A stretch of 6,810 nt of DNA from Actinomycetes bacterium (GTDB lineage Bacteria; Actinomycetota; Actinomycetes; Nanopelagicales; Nanopelagicaceae), in contig BJFZ01000064.1 of assembly GCA_014190175.1 (NCBI GenBank), forward strand, positions 1 to 6,810, read 5' to 3'. The notes under the pieces are model-generated. The model saw only the letters and a list, made by a program, of their open reading frames with translations. It was not told the origin of the DNA and did no database searches. This document shows positions 1 to 6,203 of this stretch, piece by piece. Position 1 is the stretch's first letter, and the number at the start of each line of letters is the position of its first letter. A program made the position numbers and the translations under genes.

Positions 1-1828
1 CTTGGTTAATTCCTTCTTGGTTCCAACCAAACTCATCAACTGTTGGGTCAACTGGTGGATCAACTGGTGGATCAACTGGTGGCAATGCTGCTAACCGAGC
101 TGCTTCTTCAGCTGCTAAACGCGCGGCTTCTGCCTGCGCTGCTTGAGCTGCTTGAGCTGCTAGCGCTGCCTGTACTGCTTGTTCCTCTTGTTGTTGTCGT
201 GCAGCTTCTGCATTTCTTGCTGCTTGTGCAATCGCTTCTACACGTGCAACTTCTGCGAGACGTGCAGCCTCAGCCACTCGAGCAATCTCAGCAAGACGTG
301 CAACTTCGGCAAGACGTGCTTCTTCAGCTACGCGCGCTATTTCTGCAAGACGAGCAACTTCTGCAAGACGAGCAGTTTCTTGTTCTCTGGTTAATCCGGC
401 TTGATTGAAACCATTTTTATTAAAACCTTGTGGGTCAAAACGAGTATTTGTAAAACGGTTGATACCTTCTGCATTCCACCCAAGTTCATCGAAGCCATCT
501 CCTGGTGGATTGTTTTGTAGGTTATTTACTCGTTCTCTCTCTAAACGATCGGCTTCTTCAGCTGCCAAACGTGCTGCTTCTACCCTCACCGCCTCTTGCT
601 GTCTTGCAATCTCGGCAGCTCTAGAAGCTTCTTCCTGCTGTGCTATCGCCGCCAATCGATTAATTTCGGATTGTCTGGCTGCTTCAGCTACTCGAGCGGC
701 TTCTGCAACTCGTGCAACTTCGGCTAAGCGTGCCTCTTCTGCGACTCTTGCGATTTCAGCAAGTCGTGCAACTTCCGCTAAGCGTGCTTCTTCTGCGACT
801 CTTGCGATTTCAGCAAGTCGTGCTTCTTCTGCAATGCGTGCCGCTTCCAATTGCATCGCCACTGATTGATCGCGTGTTACAGATTCTTCATTACCAGCGG
901 CCACCTGTCCCGCGGCTGCAAGAACTGATATTTCTTCCTGAGATTTCACGGGAAGAACTTCGATCTTGTTATCTCTACCTAAATCAATTGTTATCTGGTC
1001 GTCGCTGGTCTTTGTTAAATTCAGAGCTACGTTGTTCTTTTGAAATTCATCATTAGAAATCTCTTGGCCATCTGCTAATCGAACTACAAATGACTGATCA
1101 GAATGTCTGTAGATCAAAGCAGAACCATCTTCTAGTTGAGAAATGAATCGATCACTAGACGCTGAAAAATGATCATCACTGCCTGAGTTAAAAGAAACTT
1201 GATGTGGCTCAACAACAGTATTTACGTCAGCAACATGCAAAACAATTCGGTCTTCAACTGTAAAAGCGCGAGTTGATTGCAATCCTGAAGATGAATGAAT
1301 TTGCACATCTCCACTTTTTTCAATAACAGCGCGAGATTGATCATTGTGAGTTACTTCAACTGAACCATCTATTCCGGGAGTAAGAGTTACTGGAACATTT
1401 TGCGTGCGTAAGCTTGCATTGAATTCTTCGAGTGAGATCTTGGGTTCGGTTCCATTGTCGCTCTTTACTGCAACGCTTGGTGTTCCAGAGGCATCAACTA
1501 GGATGAAAAAACTAGTCGGAATAATTCCTGCAACTAATACTTTTTTACGTGGTCGCCCAATTCCAAAAAATTTCTTTTCTTCGACCTCTTCAACTTCCAT
1601 CTCTAATTTGTCAGGGAATTTCACTGTTTTCTTTTTTGGAGCGCTGCCAACTGAGAGCCCAGTTTCAAGTGTTACCAACGTCGGTTCAGTAGATCCACTT
1701 TTTTCGTTTGTCTTAACTGTTGCCGAACCCCAGGTTGGGTGAGATACCTGTACATGAACTCCATCGTCTCCAACAGGTTGAGAATCGATTTGAGCACCGT
1801 GGGGCGATTTGCGGCGAATGATAGACAC
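1..1828 (-). CDS. Large repetitive helical protein of unknown function, 3' end outside window
   Basis: Minus-strand frame, open from 1828 to the left edge; 609 codons are visible and no stop is reached. I do not recognise a family. Residues 1-300 are polar and beta-rich, with a basic/acidic stretch near 75-105 (KKK, then EVEEVEEKK) and one weakly hydrophobic segment (about 112-126) that is too short and interrupted for a confident membrane helix. No signal peptide is seen. Residues 331-434 are an Ala/Arg/Glu helix of hexapeptides R-[LV]-A-E-x-A. Residues 444-484 are a Gly/Asn/aromatic linker. Residues 485-582 are a second hexad/Ala-Gln helix, followed by PPVD repeats and a second linker starting DEFGWNQEGIN. 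The GTG start at 1828 is preferred because of a GAGGGGAG site 8 nt upstream; an ATG at 1864 lies inside a terminator hairpin. A cytoplasmic scaffold, filament or surface stalk are all possible. The reading frame is certain, the function unknown. Confidence 0.88.
   Translation of the reverse strand, partial: MSIIRRKSPHGAQIDSQPVGDDGVHVQVSHPTWGSATVKTNEKSGSTEPTLVTLETGLSVGSAPKKKTVKFPDKLEMEVEEVEEKKFFGIGRPRKKVLVAGIIPTSFFILVDASGTPSVAVKSDNGTEPKISLEEFNASLRTQNVPVTLTPGIDGSVEVTHNDQSRAVIEKSGDVQIHSSSGLQSTRAFTVEDRIVLHVADVNTVVEPHQVSFNSGSDDHFSASSDRFISQLEDGSALIYRHSDQSFVVRLADGQEISNDEFQKNNVALNLTKTSDDQITIDLGRDNKIEVLPVKSQEEISVLAAAGQVAAGNEESVTRDQSVAMQLEAARIAEEARLAEIARVAEEARLAEVARLAEIARVAEEARLAEVARVAEAARVAEAARQSEINRLAAIAQQEEASRAAEIARQQEAVRVEAARLAAEEADRLERERVNNLQNNPPGDGFDELGWNAEGINRFTNTRFDPQGFNKNGFNQAGLTREQETARLAEVARLAEIARVAEEARLAEVARLAEIARVAEAARLAEVARVEAIAQAARNAEAARQQQEEQAVQAALAAQAAQAAQAEAARLAAEEAARLAALPPVDPPVDPPVDPTVDEFGWNQEGINQ
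49..82 (-). repeat. Short tandem repeat encoding Pro-Pro-Val-Asp
   Basis: Three near-perfect 12-bp copies of caactggtggat (49-60, 61-72, 73-82, the last diverging after ten bases) encode a PPVD run. A fourth, diverged copy gives PTVD. This rigid proline spacer joins helical block B to the next GWN-x-EGIN linker. Confidence 0.9.
227..370 (-). repeat. Hexapeptide (18-bp) repeat block B
   Basis: Encodes residues 487-534 of the same protein: seven consecutive R-[LV]-A-E-[VIEA]-A units plus RVEAIA, in the same order as block A (RLAEVA, RLAEIA, RVAEEA, RLAEVA, RLAEIA). It then passes into an Ala/Gln-rich helix (residues 535-582), which includes three QAA units. The block is a diverged second copy of block A within a larger module. 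Confidence 0.92.
377..499 (-). repeat. Linker with five-residue Gly/Asn/aromatic repeats
   Basis: Encodes residues 444-484 of the large repetitive protein, between the two helical blocks. It reads as pentads of the form aromatic/aliphatic, Asn/Asp, x, x, Gly: WNAEG, then FDPQG, FNKNG, FNQAG and the degenerate LTREQ. The spacing differs from the classical A(D/N)Lxx pentapeptide-repeat fold. A second copy of the opening motif (DE-L/F-GWN-x-EGIN) is encoded at 3-34, so the linker recurs. Confidence 0.82.
587..838 (-). repeat. Hexapeptide (18-bp) repeat block A
   Basis: Encodes residues 331-414 of the large repetitive protein as 14 consecutive six-residue units. The first nine fit R-[LIV]-A-E-[EIVA]-A exactly and the later ones drift (for example RQSEIN, QQEEAS). 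Units are ordered in a larger 18-residue pattern, RVAEEA-RLAEVA-RLAEIA. At DNA level 724-770 and 778-824 are the same 47 bases with one difference (C734 versus T788), a 54-bp direct repeat. Confidence 0.93.
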
Positions 1829-1836
1829 GCGATCGA

Positions 1837-1844
1837 CTCCCCTC
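1837..1844 (-). promoter_or_regulatory. Ribosome binding site deciding the GTG start at 1828
   Basis: On the minus strand the sequence reads GAGGGGAG, then 8 nt, then GTG (1826-1828). This is a near-ideal Shine-Dalgarno with normal spacing. The alternative in-frame ATG at 1862-1864 lies in the loop and stem of the terminator hairpin and has only an A-run and GGCCCC before it, so the GTG is the better start. Confidence 0.75.
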
Positions 1845-1852
1845 GATTGCCA

Positions 1853-1878
1853 GAAAAGCCCCATTGGGGCCTTTTTTA
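1853..1878 (-). terminator. Intrinsic terminator, possibly working in both directions
   Basis: A GCCCC / ATT / GGGGC hairpin (1858-1862 and 1866-1870) is flanked by AAAA on one side (TTTT when read on the minus strand) and a six-T run on the plus strand. On the minus strand it reads as an RNA hairpin followed by TTTTCT, about 90 nt after the sensor gene's stop, so it should end the upstream transcript. The plus-strand T-run is stronger. Because it sits only 25 nt before the GTG of the next gene, it could also act as a leader attenuator. Confidence 0.75.
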
Positions 1879-1907
1879 TAGGTAAGTATCAAGCATCCAA
1901 CGCCGTT

Positions 1908-1920
1908 CTGGCTAAGCCAG
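1908..1920. repeat. Short perfect inverted repeat in the intergenic leader
   Basis: CTGGCT-A-AGCCAG has six-base arms around one base. It lies in the 140-nt gap between the sensor gene and the large repetitive gene, upstream of the terminator hairpin. It could be an operator half-site pair or a small RNA hairpin. Nothing else identifies it. A longer-range pair (GGGATT 1925-1930 with AATCCC 1963-1968) is in the same gap. Confidence 0.45.
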
Positions 1921-1969
1921 ACTAGGGATTACCCCACGATGAAACACAATAAAAGGCGCCAAAATCCCA

Positions 1970-3685
1970 CTATCTGTTCAGCGGTATCCAAACCTCAAGA
2001 TTGGTCCCTTCGAGGGCAAATTCCCGCCGCCATAGATTTGGGGCAATCTCATCTAGCAAAATCGTGCCTAATCCTGAACCGCCCTGCGGCTTACTTTTCC
2101 CATTATCGGTAACTTTGAAATAGTAATGATCTGGACTTGCATCTCCAGAAATAGAAATCAAATTAGCATTTCCAAATCGCACAGAATCTGAAACAGCTTC
2201 TTCAATTATTTGTGAAATATCTGTAACTACCTGAGTCTCACATAACTCAATTTTCTGTAAATTAATTTTAATTTCTGCGATTCCATGCCAAGCATCCAAG
2301 AGGGCTTTGATTCTTTCTAGTGGTGAATGTTCTCCTGCATAAAAATTAACTGTTAAGTCACGTTCAATAACAATCTGCGCATATTGAATGATGCTTTTGA
2401 CTTCATCTCTGCTTCCAGATTTCGCAGCTTGATCTAATTTTAAAGCGACAGCTGTTAATTCAGATTGCAAAGAACTATGTAAATACGATGCAATTTCAGA
2501 ATCTTCAGTCATGCGAGCAATCGCTTGCAAACGTTCTTCCACATACCCAGATGTAATTTGTGCAGTAAGAATGTCAATTATTTTTGCGCGGTCAACTAGA
2601 GATTGACTGAGCATTGTTGTGAAAATAGCGGTCATAAAAACCGAACCCGCTACACCAACATTTGAGTAAGGGCTCCAATAAGCAATTTCATAATAATGGA
2701 AATATACATGAGTGACAAAAAGTGGACCTATTGCAATCAAAAGTAAAAAGATTGGATGAATATATTTAGATTTAATTCCATTAATTTTTAATAAGAGTTT
2801 TTCTAAAGTAAGTAATAAGTAAATTGTTACAGCAAATATTATTCCAATTGCCGAACTTACATTTATGCCCATGCTTACTGTTGTTCCAACAAACATGCTG
2901 AATGTAATTAATGTGGTGAAAAAAAGAATTGGCGTTTCATCTGTTTTAAATGCATCTAGGAGTAAGTTCGATAATTTAAATTTAAGTAAATGCGAAGTGC
3001 GATCAAACCATAAGCGATGGCTCAGCGGACGAATTTGTTCCTTAACTACTTGCTGTAAATCCGCTACAGCCTCACGCAGTTGAGCATCTGTAAAACTGCC
3101 CTCGCTTAATCTCGCCAATTTTGTACGCACAGGTGAGGTCATCTGGGCTACTTGTTCTGCTATCTCACTTAATCTCCCGCTATTTAACACTCTTCCGTCA
3201 GGGAGCCGTCCAGATTTAAGCATCAAAAATCGCTGATATAGGTCTTGGTACTCGCGTACATAACTTGCTTGGGCTTCAAGCATTATCCCAATAATTCCCA
3301 TCCAGATGATCACTGTGATGCCTGAGTTTATTGCTCTAATTAGTAAAGGAACTGGATCAGCTAAATCAAATAATTGAGCGACCTGTCCAATCGCTATACC
3401 TCGTAAAGCACCTGAAATAAATAGCGCGATAACTATAAATACAGATGAGTACTTAGTACCTTTAATAAATTTGGAGTAAATTCGATTAAAAACAAATACT
3501 GCTACCGCAAGTGCGCACTGTGCGATGAGACCAATTAAAAACCAATCAAATCTTTTTGAAATAGAGATGTCCTCAACCGGAATAATGATTGTTGCACCTA
3601 AGACTCCGAAAGGAACAAAAGCTAAAAATGCAGTTTGGGAGAGCGCCTTTTCTCCAGTCACTCTTTTAAATAAACTCTTGATCAC
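1970..3685 (-). CDS. Eight-helix membrane sensor with degenerate HisKA_3-type kinase core
   Basis: 571 residues, likely the partner of the adjacent response regulator. Two membrane bundles are visible: helices near 18-37, 47-68, 79-99 and 113-136, then near 252-272, 276-298, 308-328 and 342-360. A cytoplasmic helical linker (140-245) joins them. A dimerisation/phosphoacceptor helix follows (about 385-422, with H403 in YLHSSLQSEL) and then a C-terminal ATPase-like domain (490-571) with a DNG box (527-529) and GSGLG (536-540). Oddities: the acidic residue normally after the His is Ser404, the Gln expected five residues on is Ser408, and the N-box reads EAVSDSVRF, so the usual Asn and His are Asp500 and Phe504. 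The start is GTG (3683-3685), one base after the regulator's TAA, so translation is probably coupled. The membrane part is AT-rich. A sensor role is likely; kinase activity is uncertain. Confidence 0.87.
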   Translation of the reverse strand: MIKSLFKRVTGEKALSQTAFLAFVPFGVLGATIIIPVEDISISKRFDWFLIGLIAQCALAVAVFVFNRIYSKFIKGTKYSSVFIVIALFISGALRGIAIGQVAQLFDLADPVPLLIRAINSGITVIIWMGIIGIMLEAQASYVREYQDLYQRFLMLKSGRLPDGRVLNSGRLSEIAEQVAQMTSPVRTKLARLSEGSFTDAQLREAVADLQQVVKEQIRPLSHRLWFDRTSHLLKFKLSNLLLDAFKTDETPILFFTTLITFSMFVGTTVSMGINVSSAIGIIFAVTIYLLLTLEKLLLKINGIKSKYIHPIFLLLIAIGPLFVTHVYFHYYEIAYWSPYSNVGVAGSVFMTAIFTTMLSQSLVDRAKIIDILTAQITSGYVEERLQAIARMTEDSEIASYLHSSLQSELTAVALKLDQAAKSGSRDEVKSIIQYAQIVIERDLTVNFYAGEHSPLERIKALLDAWHGIAEIKINLQKIELCETQVVTDISQIIEEAVSDSVRFGNANLISISGDASPDHYYFKVTDNGKSKPQGGSGLGTILLDEIAPNLWRREFALEGTNLEVWIPLNR

Positions 3686-3686
3686 T

Positions 3687-4328
3687 TTAAGAAGATTTCC
3701 CCGCTAAGCGCATGTAGGCGCGAGTTAATTGAACTCGTTGGTTTTGGGTTGAATCTTTAACAATCCCAAGTTGTACTGAGATCCGCGAAATTGTATTTTC
3801 AATTGCTTTTTCACTTACATTTCTTTGGCGCGCAATTTCAGAAGTAGTTAAACCTTTTGCGACCAATGACAAAATATCCATCTGCATCTCAGTTAAAGGA
3901 ATTGCTTCACGCTTAGGAAAAATTTTGCGGACAACGCGGCCAAATCTTCTTTCATTTACCATCAATAACTGATCGACAATTTTGCGCACATCATCTATAT
4001 CTTGTTTACATAAATAAAGAGATCCACTTGGAAGTGGTGGCAATTTAGTTGAAAGCAATCTTGGATCTCTAAATGTTGAGAGAATTAAAATTCCAATATT
4101 TGGCTGACGTGACCTAAGCGCATGTGCCACATCTATACCTGTTGGTCCAGGCCCTAAATCAAAATCCAACATCGCGATATCTGGGGCATAACGAGCTTGA
4201 ATCGCCAGGGCATCGCGAGCATTGCTGGCCGAACCCACGACCTCGATTCCTTGGGTGCGAATCGCGGCCACCAAAGTCGACCTGGTGAAGTTGTCATCTT
4301 CTACGACTAATACCTTCGCCCGATTCAT
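3687..4328 (-). CDS. LuxR/NarL-family response regulator
   Basis: 213 residues, a normal full length for the family. The receiver domain (about 4-122) has the acidic pocket E10-D11-D12, phosphoacceptor Asp55 in MLDFDLG, the switch Ser/Thr at 84-85 (ILST) and Lys108 in LYLCKQD, so it should be phosphorylatable. The C-terminal GerE/LuxR helix-turn-helix (about 144-206) starts LTEMQMDILSLVAKG and has EIARQRNVSEKAIENTISRI as recognition-helix region. It is a cytoplasmic transcription factor, presumably taking phosphate from the kinase-like protein encoded 1 nt downstream. The ATG has GAGAAG about 8 nt upstream. It begins 31 nt after the aminotransferase stop with no obvious promoter, so it is probably part of the same transcript. 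Target genes cannot be told from the sequence. Confidence 0.95.
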   Translation of the reverse strand: MNRAKVLVVEDDNFTRSTLVAAIRTQGIEVVGSASNARDALAIQARYAPDIAMLDFDLGPGPTGIDVAHALRSRQPNIGILILSTFRDPRLLSTKLPPLPSGSLYLCKQDIDDVRKIVDQLLMVNERRFGRVVRKIFPKREAIPLTEMQMDILSLVAKGLTTSEIARQRNVSEKAIENTISRISVQLGIVKDSTQNQRVQLTRAYMRLAGKSS

Positions 4329-4359
4329 GCGCTTATCTTCTCAGGTTTGCTCCACAGAT

Positions 4360-5715
4360 TTAAGGGGCGCTAGTTAACTCTTTGCACATTTTCCGGAAGG
4401 CCGCGGTGTGGGCATCAACATCAGCCTTGGTGGTGTCCGGACAGATCAAAGCCATATTGTGAAATGGGGTCAATAAAAAGCCCTCATTTAATAGGTATAG
4501 ATGAATCAGCTGTTCGAGTTCGAAATCTCCCGAATCTGCGGCCTCTCGCCCGGTTCGCGGTGCTCGAGTATTAAAGATGTACTCGGCTCTGATTCCCAAA
4601 CGATTTACTGACCATGGCAAATTGCATTCCCGGATTACTTCTTCAACTCCATCAGCCCAAAGATCGGCAAGTGGTTGCATCTTCGCGTATGCCGCATCAG
4701 TTAGTACTTCACTCAAAGTCGCGCGCATCGCAGCAAGTGACAATGCATTTCCCGCCAAAGTTCCACCAACTCCACCAGTATCAATTTCCGCTAATTTCAC
4801 AAACTCTGAAATTTGATTCGCTACTTCTTGAGTCATTCCAAAAGTTCCGGTCGGCACTCCGCTACCAATTGCCTTACCAATAGTTAAGAAATCTGGTTTT
4901 AATCCCAAACCTGCGGTCATTCCACCAGGGCCAAATGAGATCGTATGAGTCTCATCAATAATCAAAAGTGTTCCGTACTTTTTAGCCAATTCTTGCACTG
5001 CCTTTAAATAACCTTGCTCTGGTAAAACAATTCCAACATTTGTCATCGCCGGTTCCAGCAAAATCGCTGCAACATCGCCCATCTTCAGTGCAAGTTCCAT
5101 TGCAGTTAAATCATTAAATTCAACAACTCGTGTTGTCACCGCTAATTCAACTGGTGCGCCGATATTTCCTTCCCGCGAAACAGTCGCGCCACTAACATCC
5201 AAAGTTGCAAAAGTTTCATCCACACTTCCGTGATAACATCGATCGATCACTACTACTTTGTCGCGCCCGGTCAGCATTCGTGCGTAACGAATTACATGTC
5301 GGTTTGCATCAGTAGCAGAAACTGTAAATTGCCAAAGTGGTAAACCAAATCTGCGCGATAATTCGCGTGAAACAATTACCGCATCTGGTGTCGGAAGCAT
5401 CATCGTTATTCCACGATCAATCTGTGCTTTGATCGCCGCAACTGTTGCATCTGGTGAATGACCAGTCATCGATCCGGTATCACCTAGGCAGAGGTCTATA
5501 TAGGTATTCCCATCAATATCCACAAAATGCGCGCCCTTGGCACTTTCGACCACAACCGGAAATCCCCCCGGCCACTTCGCCATCCATGACATCGGCACAC
5601 CACCTGGCATTACCGATTTACTCTCTTTAAATATCGCCGCACTTTTTGGATGATGCACTACAAAACGTGCTTGTTCGCGCTCGAGCAAATGAGTTAAATG
5701 TTCGCGCTCAATCAT
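4360..5715 (-). CDS. Class III PLP-dependent aminotransferase, glutamate-1-semialdehyde aminomutase-like
   Basis: 451 residues, full length for fold-type I class III aminotransferases. Visible family marks: the N-terminal PGG motif (38-40) and DIDGNTYID (66-74), the cofactor-phosphate region TVSATDAN (131-138), RCYHG (159-163) that stacks on the PLP ring, Asp254 in LLIIDETHT that pairs with the pyridine nitrogen, Lys281 in TIGKAIGSG as the Schiff-base lysine, and GGTLAGN (317-323). The usual phosphate-region motif is SGTEA; here it is SATDA. The protein should move an amino group between an amine or amino acid and a keto acid in the cytoplasm, or act as an aminomutase. The substrate cannot be read from sequence, so I would not call it hemL. 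The ATG is 2 nt after the preceding stop, with only a weak GGAT-type site, which points to translational coupling. Confidence 0.92.
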   Translation of the reverse strand: MIEREHLTHLLEREQARFVVHHPKSAAIFKESKSVMPGGVPMSWMAKWPGGFPVVVESAKGAHFVDIDGNTYIDLCLGDTGSMTGHSPDATVAAIKAQIDRGITMMLPTPDAVIVSRELSRRFGLPLWQFTVSATDANRHVIRYARMLTGRDKVVVIDRCYHGSVDETFATLDVSGATVSREGNIGAPVELAVTTRVVEFNDLTAMELALKMGDVAAILLEPAMTNVGIVLPEQGYLKAVQELAKKYGTLLIIDETHTISFGPGGMTAGLGLKPDFLTIGKAIGSGVPTGTFGMTQEVANQISEFVKLAEIDTGGVGGTLAGNALSLAAMRATLSEVLTDAAYAKMQPLADLWADGVEEVIRECNLPWSVNRLGIRAEYIFNTRAPRTGREAADSGDFELEQLIHLYLLNEGFLLTPFHNMALICPDTTKADVDAHTAAFRKMCKELTSAP

Positions 5716-5717
5716 CT

Positions 5718-6197
5718 TTATCCGCGCGCCAAGAACTCTCTTAAACCAGCCACAGCAAGGCGATGGTCATCTTCTTGCGGAATTCCACTGACTACAACAG
5801 TTCCGACATGGACTCCATCTACCCGCAGCGGAAATGCCCCTCCATGAATTGCATGATCACTTTCGGCTAAATTGTTTTGCACATACCAATCCTTTTCGGC
5901 AATCCCAGCCTCCTCAGCCAAGATCCGCAAATACATTGAAGAATGTCCTTTAGCCGCGACCGTGTGCACCTTACGTGACATCCAACGATCATTTTCAGCA
6001 TCAGATCCCAGAAGTGATGCATGAAAAGCAATCCAATCACCAATATAAACTCGCGTTGCAATTGGAAGATTTTTTTCACGTGCAATTTTTATAACGCATT
6101 CACCAATTTCTACTGCTTCCTTATTGGTTAACACAGTAAGCGTTAACTCGTCTTCAAGCGCCAAAAGTTCTTTGCTATTAAATCCACCTGTAGTCAT
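5718..6197 (-). CDS. UPF0303 / heme-degrading-domain (DUF336-like) protein
   Basis: 159 residues, the usual size for the UPF0303 group (relatives of yeast YBR137W and of the GlcG/HbpS-like fold). The family signature is clear in the C-terminal part: HAIHGGAFPLRVDG (115-128) followed by GTVVVSGIPQEDDHRLAV (132-149). WIAFHASLLG (55-64), the RK pair (75-76) and the KGHSS segment (83-87) also fit. It is soluble, with no signal peptide. Bacterial members have no firmly established role; heme or other small-molecule binding is proposed for the fold. It sits 6 nt after the epimerase stop and 2 nt before the aminotransferase ATG, so it is co-translated with metabolic enzymes, which suggests a helper role with a small metabolite. 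Its own Shine-Dalgarno is weak. Confidence 0.85.
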   Translation of the reverse strand: MTTGGFNSKELLALEDELTLTVLTNKEAVEIGECVIKIAREKNLPIATRVYIGDWIAFHASLLGSDAENDRWMSRKVHTVAAKGHSSMYLRILAEEAGIAEKDWYVQNNLAESDHAIHGGAFPLRVDGVHVGTVVVSGIPQEDDHRLAVAGLREFLARG

Positions 6198-6203
6198 ATT
6201 TAG

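Noticed and set aside
227..838. CRISPR array or intergenic satellite
   Set aside because: The 18- and 54-bp repeats are in frame, without unique spacers, and change mostly in ways that preserve the R-x-A-E-x-A protein pattern.
43..1056. Plus-strand open frames of 114-154 codons rich in Leu, Ser and Ala
   Set aside because: They are antisense shadows of the hexad repeats: an 18-bp repeat keeps several frames free of stops. The minus frame is open over 1828 bases, has a good ribosome binding site and gives sensible protein composition.
1404..1742. Plus-strand 112-codon frame
   Set aside because: It overlaps the beta-rich head of the minus-strand gene, has no evident ribosome binding site and no recognisable motif.
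1862..1864. ATG as start of the large repetitive gene
   Set aside because: It lies in the terminator hairpin and lacks a Shine-Dalgarno; the GTG at 1828 has GAGGGGAG at correct spacing.
1875..1903. Promoter with TATAAA as -10 and TTGGAT or GTTGGA as -35
   Set aside because: Spacing is only 14-15 bases and the start would fall inside the hairpin; too weak to list as a feature, kept only as a note in the findings.
5867..6085. Minus-strand 72-codon frame inside the UPF0303 gene
   Set aside because: It is a shifted-frame shadow of a gene with a clear family signature.
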